Below are positions 6,419 through 12,034 of a DNA stretch of 12,034 bases, piece by piece. The stretch's first letter is position 1. Every line of letters starts with the position of its first letter. Source of the stretch: JBLHUT01 sp047629975 (GTDB lineage Bacteria > Pseudomonadota > Alphaproteobacteria > Rhodobacterales > Rhodobacteraceae); NCBI GenBank assembly GCA_047629975.1, contig JBLHUT010000085.1, positions 1 to 12,034 of the forward strand, read 5' to 3'. Both the position numbers and the translations under genes were made by a program. The notes below the pieces were generated by a model, which was given only the letters and a program-made list of their open reading frames with translations, did not search any database and was not told where the DNA came from.

Positions 6419-7086
6419 TGCGGGCGGCTGTTATCACGTTTCCTGGGTCGAACTGCGACCGTGATCTGGCTGTGGCCTTTGCCGCCGCCGGATTCGAGGT
6501 TGTGCGCGTCTGGCACAAGGACACAAGCCTGCCGTCGGGGATCGACGTGATCGGGCTTCCGGGCGGTTTTTCTTACGGCGATTATCTGCGGTGCGGGGCC
6601 ATTGCGGCCCATTCGCCGATTTGCCGTGAGGTCGTCGGTTTTGCCCAAAGGGGCGGCTATGTCATCGGCATCTGCAACGGCTTTCAGGTTCTGACCGAAA
6701 CGCGCCTGTTGCCGGGGGCGTTGATGCGCAACGCGGGGCTGAAGTTTTTGTGCAAGCCTGTTGATCTGATTGTCGGGCCATCGGATTGTGCGTTTGTGTC
6801 CGGCTATTCCGTTGGCGACAGGCTGAGCATCCCTATTGCCCATCACGATGGAAATTATGCCGCCGACGTGCACGTTCTGGACGAGTTGGAGGGCGAAGGC
6901 CGCATCGCGTTCCGGTATGTGAACACCCCCAACGGTGCGGCGCGTGATATTGCGGGCATTGTGTCCGCGAACGGTCGTGTGCTGGGGATGATGCCACATC
7001 CCGAGCGTGCGGTGGATCCGGCGCATGGCGGGACCGACGGGCGGGCAATGTTTGCTACTCTCGCGGGGGCGATGGTGTTGGTCTGA
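6418..7086 (+). CDS. purQ: FGAM synthetase glutaminase subunit PurQ
   Basis: This 222-residue class I glutamine amidotransferase supplies ammonia from glutamine to PurL. Motifs are FPGSNCDRD (8-16), LPGGFSYGDYLRCGAIA (47-63), the nucleophile C86 in GICNGFQVL, and the catalytic H194/E196 in PHPERAVD. The frame is open upstream, but the ATG at 6418 overlapping the purS stop gives the family-typical N terminus. purL, which usually completes the complex and in some genomes follows directly, is absent here; dctB follows instead after 191 bp. Confidence 0.97.
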   Translation: MRAAVITFPGSNCDRDLAVAFAAAGFEVVRVWHKDTSLPSGIDVIGLPGGFSYGDYLRCGAIAAHSPICREVVGFAQRGGYVIGICNGFQVLTETRLLPGALMRNAGLKFLCKPVDLIVGPSDCAFVSGYSVGDRLSIPIAHHDGNYAADVHVLDELEGEGRIAFRYVNTPNGAARDIAGIVSANGRVLGMMPHPERAVDPAHGGTDGRAMFATLAGAMVLV

Positions 7087-7096
7087 CAAGAATTGA

Positions 7097-7190
7097 GGTT
7101 TCAGCAGCGGCGCGCGGTGAACGTTTGTGCGTGTTGAAACCGATCTGTGTTCAGGCGGTTCCTGTTGGAGGGAACGCGTCTTGAGCACAG
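7097..7190 (+). other. Structured purQ-dctB spacer
   Basis: Three inverted repeats lie after purQ. ggtttca/tgaaacc pairs 7097-7103 with 7135-7141. ctgtgttca/tgagcacag (one G-U) pairs 7145-7153 with 7182-7190 and encloses gttcc/ggaac (7158-7162 with 7171-7175). An 8-bp direct repeat gttcctgt also occurs at 7158 and 7190. There is no T run, so it is not a classical terminator. It may end or process the pur transcript. The remaining 7191-7277 holds TTGGCG (7242-7247) 17 bp before TAACCT (7265-7270), a weak candidate dctB promoter that would leave a very short leader. Confidence 0.3.
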
Positions 7191-7277
7191 TTCCTGTCAG
7201 GCCCCGGGCGTGTCCTAAACGCTGTCGGATGCACTCGGGACTTGGCGAAGCGGTTGCGCTGATTTAACCTGCATAAA

Positions 7278-9038
7278 ATGGCCCCTTCCGAAAAGCTCCC
7301 TCTGATCCGTCCGACCCGCTCCATGAGCTGGAAGGTGCGTGCGTTTCTGGCTGTGTTCCTGCTGCTGGCTGCGGCTGCGATTTATGGCACAAATGCGTTT
7401 CTGACCGAACGGTTTACCGAAAATACCCGCAACCGTGCCGAGCTGCGTCTGGCGCTTTATACGGGCAATATCATCAGCGAACTTCAGCGCAATTCGGTTG
7501 TCCCGCTTTTGCTGTCACAGGATCCTGCGCTGATCGGTGCGCTCAATTCAGGTGATTTCGCGAATTCCTCGCAGCGGCTTATTTCGTTTCTCGAAGAGAT
7601 CGGCGCGGCCTCGTTTTTGTTGCTGGATGAAAGTGGGCGGGCGGTTGCGGCCACGGACCGGACGCTTTTGGGGTCGTCGCATCGTTCGTTGCCTTATTTT
7701 TACGATGCGCTTGTGGCGGCTGACACGGTTTTCTCCTCTTTCGATCAGGAAAGTGGCGGGGTCGTTTTTGCCTATTCGCGCAAGATTACTTCCGAGCGGG
7801 CCCAGATCGGGGTGATTGTCGTCACCGTTGATCTGGCCAAATTCGAGCGCAGCTGGGCGGGCATTTCGGATGCGGTTCTGGTCACCGACAGTGCAGGGTC
7901 GATCATTCTGGCAACCGAACCGCGTTGGCGCGGGCGTTCGGTCGAACAGGCCCTTGCGGCGCAATCGGCCCCGTCCGCAATCGAGCGCGCGATCAAGGCG
8001 ACCTCGGATTGGTCGTTCCTGCCGCCCGATGCCTATATTCTGGGCGAGGCTGTGTTGCGTTCTGATGCGCGCATCCCGTTTCAGGGCTGGCAGATCACAA
8101 GTTTTACGACCTATCAATCTGTTCGCGATCAGGTGAACGGCGTCCTTGCGCTTGAAATCATGGCGCTCGCAATTGTGCTGGCCTTGGGCTTTTACCTTTT
8201 GAGCCGGCGGGCGATGTTCCGGTCCCGGCTGTTTCAGCGCGAGTCGGCTGAACTTCGCCAGTTGAACACCCGCTTGCAGCAGGAAATCGCCGAGCGGAAA
8301 CGCGCGCAGGAAAGCCTTCAGATGGCCGAACAGACCCTTGAGCAAAGCAGCAAGCTGGCGGCCTTGGGCGAGATGTCGGCGGCGGTGTCCCACGAGTTGA
8401 ACCAGCCGCTTGCGGCGATGAAAACCTATCTTGCGGGGGCGCGTCTGTTGCTGCGGCGCAATCGCCCCGAAGAGGCCCTGTCGAGCTTTCAGCGGATTGA
8501 TGATCTGATCGAGCGGATGGGCGCGATCACCCGACAGCTCAAATCCTATGCGCGCAAGGGAACACAGGCTCTGGAGCCTTTGGATGCAAGGGAAGTGCTG
8601 TCCTCTGCGCTGTCGATGATGGAGCCGCAGCTCAAACAGCGCAGCATCGAAATCTTGCGCAATGTGCCCGCACAACCGGTCATGGTACGGGTTGACCGGC
8701 TGCGGCTGGAGCAGGTGTTGATCAACCTGTTTCGCAACGCAATGGACGCCACGCGCGATGTGGCTGATCCCCGGATGACCCTGATCCTGTCGGCGGGCGA
8801 AACGGCCACTTTTACGGTGCGCGACAACGGCCACGGGATTGCCGATCTCGATACCTTGTTCGAGCCGTTCTACACGACCAAGGCACCGGGCGACGGTGTC
8901 GGTCTGGGTCTTGCTATCTCCAGCGGGATCGTGAACGATTTGGGCGGAAGCCTTACGGCACGCAACGGCAGCGATGGCGGCGCGGTATTTGAAGTCAAGC
9001 TTCCCGTGATCCGGGAAGATCTGCAGGCGGCGGAGTAA
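7278..9038 (+). CDS. dctB: DctB-type C4-dicarboxylate sensor histidine kinase
   Basis: The 586-residue inner-membrane kinase has TM1 at about 18-41, a large periplasmic PDC/CACHE-type sensor region (42-288) and TM2 at about 289-308. A coiled-coil linker (about 318-360) follows, then HisKA with SHELNQPLAAMKTYLAGAR (H372), and HATPase_c with the N box NLFRNAMDA (N487), G1 DNGHGI (516-521), the F box LFEPFYTTK (527-535) and G2 GDGVGLGL (538-545). The HELNQPLAA H box, the following tyrosine and the PDC architecture fit DctB, which senses C4-dicarboxylates and phosphorylates DctD. No dctA or dctPQM transporter is in the window. The start at 7278 has no clear Shine-Dalgarno; the next Met at residue 16 (7323) is also unsupported. 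Another PDC-type ligand is possible. Confidence 0.87.
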   Translation: MAPSEKLPLIRPTRSMSWKVRAFLAVFLLLAAAAIYGTNAFLTERFTENTRNRAELRLALYTGNIISELQRNSVVPLLLSQDPALIGALNSGDFANSSQRLISFLEEIGAASFLLLDESGRAVAATDRTLLGSSHRSLPYFYDALVAADTVFSSFDQESGGVVFAYSRKITSERAQIGVIVVTVDLAKFERSWAGISDAVLVTDSAGSIILATEPRWRGRSVEQALAAQSAPSAIERAIKATSDWSFLPPDAYILGEAVLRSDARIPFQGWQITSFTTYQSVRDQVNGVLALEIMALAIVLALGFYLLSRRAMFRSRLFQRESAELRQLNTRLQQEIAERKRAQESLQMAEQTLEQSSKLAALGEMSAAVSHELNQPLAAMKTYLAGARLLLRRNRPEEALSSFQRIDDLIERMGAITRQLKSYARKGTQALEPLDAREVLSSALSMMEPQLKQRSIEILRNVPAQPVMVRVDRLRLEQVLINLFRNAMDATRDVADPRMTLILSAGETATFTVRDNGHGIADLDTLFEPFYTTKAPGDGVGLGLAISSGIVNDLGGSLTARNGSDGGAVFEVKLPVIREDLQAAE

Positions 9039-9042
9039 GCCC

Positions 9043-10377
9043 ATGTCGAAAGCTATGAAGATCGCGATTGTGGATGACGAAAAGGACATGCGTCAGTCGA
9101 TCAGCCAGTGGCTGGCGCTGAGCGGGTTTGACACAGAGACCTTTTCGAGTGCGGAGGAGGCTCTGAAAGGGATCTCCACCGATTATCCGGGCATCGTGGT
9201 CAGTGACATCCGGATGCCGGGTATGGACGGGATGACCTTTCTCAAGCGGTTGATGGCGCAGGACAGCAGCCTGCCGGTGATCATGATCACAGGCCACGGC
9301 GATGTGCCCATGGCTGTTGAGGCAATGCGGGTCGGGGCGTTCGATTTTCTGGAAAAGCCGTTCAACCCCGAGCGCATGACCGAGCTTGCCAAGCGTGCCA
9401 CACAAAAGCGCAGGTTGGCGTTGGACAGTCGTGCGTTGCGGCGCGAATTGTCCGATGGCAAGGTCCTGATGAAAAAGCTGATCGGTGCTTCTGCGGTGAT
9501 GGAGCGTCTGCGCGAGGATATCCTTGATCTTGGTCAGGCCGACGGCCACGTGCTGATCGACGGGGAAACCGGCACGGGCAAAACGCTTGCGGCGCATGCG
9601 TTGCATGCGGTGGGGCCGCGGGCGTTGCGCAAGTTCGTGCTGTTCAGCTGTGGGGCCTACGGCGAGGACGAGCTGTCGATGCGGCTGTTCACGGGGGATG
9701 TCGAAACGGGGGTTTTGCCGCTTGTCGAGGCGGCGCGTGGCGGCACGCTGTGTCTCGAGGATATCGAGGCGCTTAGCCCTGCGTTGCAGGCCCGGCTTTT
9801 GACGTTCATCAATGATCAGGGCACCCCGGCGGAAACCCGGATCGTTGCGATCTGCAATCTGCAAGAGCAGGGCAAAACCTGCGAGGATGCCCTGAGGCCG
9901 GACCTGTTTTACCGGCTGGCAGCGATGAAGATCACCCTGCCGCCGCTGCGCCGGCGCGGAGAGGACATTTTGATGTTGTTCACCCGCCTGTCCGAGCAAT
10001 TTGCCGAGGAATATGGCTGTGACGCTCCTCATATTTCCGCCCAAGAAGCTGCGCAACTGCTTCAGGCACCCTGGCCGGGAAACGTGCGCCAACTGATCAA
10101 TGTGGCCGAACGTGCAGTTTTACAAAGCCGCCGTGGGTCAGGCACAATCGCCTCGTTGCTGATGGCCGAAGCGGATGAGGTGCATCCGGTGATGACAACC
10201 GACGGCAAACCCCTGAAGGAATATGTCGAGGCGTTCGAGCGCATGTTGATCGACAATACGATGCGCCGGCATCGCGGGTCTATTGCTTCTGTGATGGATG
10301 AATTATGCCTGCCGCGCCGGACACTTAACGAAAAGATGGCAAAATACGGCCTTCAGCGCTCCGATTATACCACCTGA
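9043..10377 (+). CDS. dctD: DctD-type response regulator with atypical AAA+ domain (no GAFTGA)
   Basis: The 444-residue regulator has a receiver domain (6-120; D11, D12, phospho-site D55, T83, K105), an AAA+ domain (about 145-365) and a Fis-type HTH (about 395-440, GSIASVMDELCLPRRTLNEK). It keeps Walker A GETGTGKT (174-181), RPDLFYRL and LPPLRRRGEDI (285-309), and WPGNVRQL (344-351). The stretch where sigma-54 activators carry GAFTGA reads LSMRLFTGDVETG (211-223), and Walker B reads CLEDIE instead of the usual LDEI (acid pair in E-D order). It may therefore act without sigma-54, as GAFTGA-less NtrC of Rhodobacter capsulatus does. The ribosome site GGAG (9032-9035) overlaps the dctB stop, with 4 bp between the genes, so the two are translationally coupled. 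Confidence 0.9.
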   Translation: MSKAMKIAIVDDEKDMRQSISQWLALSGFDTETFSSAEEALKGISTDYPGIVVSDIRMPGMDGMTFLKRLMAQDSSLPVIMITGHGDVPMAVEAMRVGAFDFLEKPFNPERMTELAKRATQKRRLALDSRALRRELSDGKVLMKKLIGASAVMERLREDILDLGQADGHVLIDGETGTGKTLAAHALHAVGPRALRKFVLFSCGAYGEDELSMRLFTGDVETGVLPLVEAARGGTLCLEDIEALSPALQARLLTFINDQGTPAETRIVAICNLQEQGKTCEDALRPDLFYRLAAMKITLPPLRRRGEDILMLFTRLSEQFAEEYGCDAPHISAQEAAQLLQAPWPGNVRQLINVAERAVLQSRRGSGTIASLLMAEADEVHPVMTTDGKPLKEYVEAFERMLIDNTMRRHRGSIASVMDELCLPRRTLNEKMAKYGLQRSDYTT

Positions 10378-10387
10378 GGGGCGCGGC

Positions 10388-10409
10388 GGGCCGTTTCGGG
10401 CGGTCCTTT
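10388..10409 (+). terminator. Probable dctD terminator
   Basis: The stem gggccg/cggtcc (10388-10393 with 10401-10406, one G-U) has a 7-nt loop and is followed by ttt, 10 bp after the dctD stop. The T tract is short, so termination may be partial. Confidence 0.45.
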
Positions 10410-10479
10410 CGTGCGAATGCAACATATTATCGGATTACCCATTGTATTTCCTGTCTGGCTACCTTTAGTGTTCGAAGGT

Positions 10480-10805
10480 GAGGCATAGACTTGATTTGGT
10501 CGTCTGCCTCGATAGTTTCGCTGCATCCGGATTGTTGTGGTTCTGAAAAGTTCCCCCCGAGTGCAGACCGATTAGGCCGACTGGCCGCTGTAACGCCCGG
10601 ATTTTTTAAACCTCGGGATTAAACAGGCGCATGGATCAATCATGCGTCGGAGAAGAACCGCGATGCAACGCGCGCCACTATTTGGACCGGGAGCAGGAGG
10701 GCGATACGCCCGCCGCCTCGACGCACGTATCGCCTTTATCAGACATCTTTCCCAACGCCTTTCGCCTTCGGGCGCGGGCGGCTTGCGAAGATGCGAACGG
10801 ATACC
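10480..10805 (+). promoter_or_regulatory. Structured 5' leader of rne (several hairpins)
   Basis: The 428-bp gap before rne shows no convincing gene but has repeated pairing. gaggca/tgcctc pairs 10480-10485 with 10505-10510. cgcatg/catgcg pairs 10628-10633 with 10641-10646 (7-nt loop). ggcgatacg/cgtatcgcc pairs 10700-10708 with 10726-10734 and extends by G-U, A-U and G-U to 12 bp. cgcc-ttcg-ggcg (10763-10774) is a UUCG-loop hairpin flanked by ctttcgc/gcgaag pairing. RNase E limits its own synthesis by cutting its own mRNA leader in enteric bacteria, so a structured leader here fits a similar role, but that is inference. The promoter is unclear; TTGATT (10491) 16 bp before TAGTTT (10513) is a weak candidate. 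The ribosome site before 10806 is weak (acgga). Confidence 0.5.
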
Positions 10806-12034
10806 ATGTCAAAGAAAATGCTTATCGATGCCACCCACGCCGAGGAAACCCGGGTTGTTGTGGTCGATGGAAACAAAGTTGAAGAATTCGATTTTGAAAC
10901 CCTGAATAAACGCCAGATCGCGGGAAATATCTATCTCGCAAAGGTGACACGTGTAGAGCCATCGCTTCAGGCGGCGTTTGTGGATTATGGCGGAAATCGC
11001 CATGGTTTCCTTGCGTTCTCGGAAATTCATCCAGACTACTACCAGATACCGGTCGCCGACCGGCAAGCTTTGCTTGCCGAAGAGCGGGCTTATGCCAAGT
11101 CTCTGGAAGACGACGATGCCGAGAAAAAGCCGGTACGTCGTCGGCGCACGACCAAGGCCGCGAAATCGACAGACAGTGATGCCGTGCAAACACGCCCTGT
11201 GTCCAAAGACGGCATTTCCGGTATGGATGTGGTTGATTTGGGCGACGAGGATGCCGAACAGGACGGGATGACCCCTGTTGCTGTGGTCGAAGAGGCCGCT
11301 AAAACGGATGCCGCCACCGAGGTAACGGATGCAAATGTCACAGACATCCCCGAGCAGGCCGCGACATCTGAGGGCGGTGATGAAAGTCACGCCTCCTCTG
11401 AAACCGTAACGCCCGAGGCATTGGCCGGCGACGACGTGTCGTTGGCGCAAAACGCGGGTGGGGTAGATACTGCTTCGAACCACGATGCGACAGCGGACGT
11501 GTATGACGCAGACGCGCACGATGACGAAGCGCATGACGACGAAGCGCATGACGACGAAGCGCATCACGACGATGCGGACGACGATGCGATCGCAAGCCCG
11601 GCTGACCGCGACGAAACGATCGAATCTGTGGCCGATGAAGATGTCTCCGAAGAGATCCGCTTGCCGCGCAAGGCCCGTCCGCGCCGCTACAAAATCCAGG
11701 AAGTTGTCAAAGTCCGGCAGATCATGCTGGTACAGGTCGTCAAAGAAGAGCGCGGCAATAAGGGTGCTGCACTCACCACCTATCTCTCTTTGGCGGGGCG
11801 CTATTGCGTGCTTATGCCCAATACCGCGCGCGGCGGCGGCATCAGCCGTAAGATTACCAACGCGCCCGACCGCAAAAAGCTGAAAGAGATCGCAAACGAG
11901 ATCGACGTCCCCGAAGGCGCGGGTCTGATCATCCGCACCGCGGGTGCCAAACGCACAAAGACCGAGATCAAGCGCGACTATGAATACTTGCAGCGGCTGT
12001 GGGAGCAGATCCGCGAACTGACCCTGAAATCGAT
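10806..12034 (+). CDS. rne: Ribonuclease E, N-terminal part (runs off the window)
   Basis: The first 409 residues are present and the frame is open to the edge. The start MSKKMLIDATHAEETRVVVV matches RNase E/G N termini. The first half of the S1 RNA-binding domain is at about 36-85 (IYLAKVTRVEPSLQAAFVDY, GNRHGFLAF). It is interrupted by an insertion at about 92-292, then resumes with VVKEERGNKGAALTTYLSLA (311-330) and YCVLMPN (333-339). GGGISRKI and GLIIRTAG then lead into the RNase H-like region. The insertion is basic at its start (RRRRTTKAAK) and strongly acidic afterwards. Alphaproteobacterial RNase E enzymes are known for such S1 insertions; RNase G lacks them. The catalytic DNase I-like domain and degradosome scaffold lie beyond the window. 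The enzyme is an endonuclease for mRNA decay and rRNA/tRNA processing. Confidence 0.96.
   Translation, partial: MSKKMLIDATHAEETRVVVVDGNKVEEFDFETLNKRQIAGNIYLAKVTRVEPSLQAAFVDYGGNRHGFLAFSEIHPDYYQIPVADRQALLAEERAYAKSLEDDDAEKKPVRRRRTTKAAKSTDSDAVQTRPVSKDGISGMDVVDLGDEDAEQDGMTPVAVVEEAAKTDAATEVTDANVTDIPEQAATSEGGDESHASSETVTPEALAGDDVSLAQNAGGVDTASNHDATADVYDADAHDDEAHDDEAHDDEAHHDDADDDAIASPADRDETIESVADEDVSEEIRLPRKARPRRYKIQEVVKVRQIMLVQVVKEERGNKGAALTTYLSLAGRYCVLMPNTARGGGISRKITNAPDRKKLKEIANEIDVPEGAGLIIRTAGAKRTKTEIKRDYEYLQRLWEQIRELTLKS
11523..11567 (+). repeat. In-frame 15-bp tandem repeat encoding DDEAH in rne
   Basis: Three near-identical 15-bp units (gacgaagcgcatgac at 11523 and 11538, with one base changed in the last at 11553) sit inside the RNase E insertion. 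They encode residues reading AHDDEAHDDEAHDDEAHH (about 237-254), flanked by more Asp/Ala/His. The unit is a whole number of codons, so copy number can change without a frameshift. The result is an acidic, histidine-spaced disordered stretch. Confidence 0.9.

Noticed and set aside
7548..10092. Long minus-strand open frames (7548-9089 and 8995-10092) antisense to dctB and dctD
   Set aside because: They are shadows of two clear genes with intact motifs. Their translations are rich in His, Arg and Gln with no domain pattern.
10631..10905. Two overlapping plus-strand open frames in the rne leader
   Set aside because: They run into the rne gene in other frames, have no good ribosome site, and cover the hairpin-rich leader. 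A leader peptide cannot be excluded but nothing supports one.
10809..11567. Minus-strand 252-codon open frame antisense to rne
   Set aside because: It is the complement of the repetitive acidic RNase E insertion, which avoids stops on the opposite strand. The translation is repetitive (MRFVV units) and matches nothing.

Overview
The window looks like a chromosomal segment from an alphaproteobacterium, most likely a marine Rhodobacterales/Roseobacter-type organism. This rests on a moderately high G+C content, a DUF1476 (F1FO-ATPase zeta subunit) gene, an RNase E with the large acidic insertion in its S1 domain that alphaproteobacteria carry, a DctB/DctD pair, and purC-purS-purQ gene order. No insertion sequence, phage gene, CRISPR array or integrase is visible, so most of it is ordinary core genome.

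Layout. Positions 1-131 hold an unassigned nest of inverted repeats that may continue to the left. A tRNA-Asn(GTT) gene lies on the minus strand at 224-298, with a plausible promoter just upstream. An MBL-fold hydrolase (minus, 375-1286) is divergent from an EnvZ-like sensor kinase (plus, 1323-2669), with only 36 bp between them and no response regulator in the window. A small exported acidic protein of unknown function follows (plus, 2852-3220). It converges on a DUF1476/zeta gene (minus, 3397-3711), which lies downstream of an uncharacterised 398-residue protein (minus, 3856-5052).

A 297-bp divergent spacer carries four tandem 11-bp units and a candidate promoter. It leads into purC (5350-6111), purS (6188-6418) and purQ (6418-7086). 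PurS and PurQ are two of the three parts of FGAM synthetase; the large subunit PurL is not in the window. Next comes dctB-dctD (7278-9038 and 9043-10377), a C4-dicarboxylate-type two-component system with coupled translation. DctD lacks a recognisable GAFTGA loop, which suggests it does not work as a normal sigma-54 activator.

A 428-bp spacer contains a probable dctD terminator and a series of hairpins that look like the structured leader of rne. The rne coding sequence starts at 10806 and runs off the right edge. Its S1 domain is split by an acidic insertion of about 200 residues containing a short DDEAH repeat.

The best leads are the atypical DctD, the structured rne leader and S1 insertion, the 11-bp repeats before purC, the unassigned structured element at the left edge, and the two uncharacterised proteins. 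I do not see a clear new multi-gene system.
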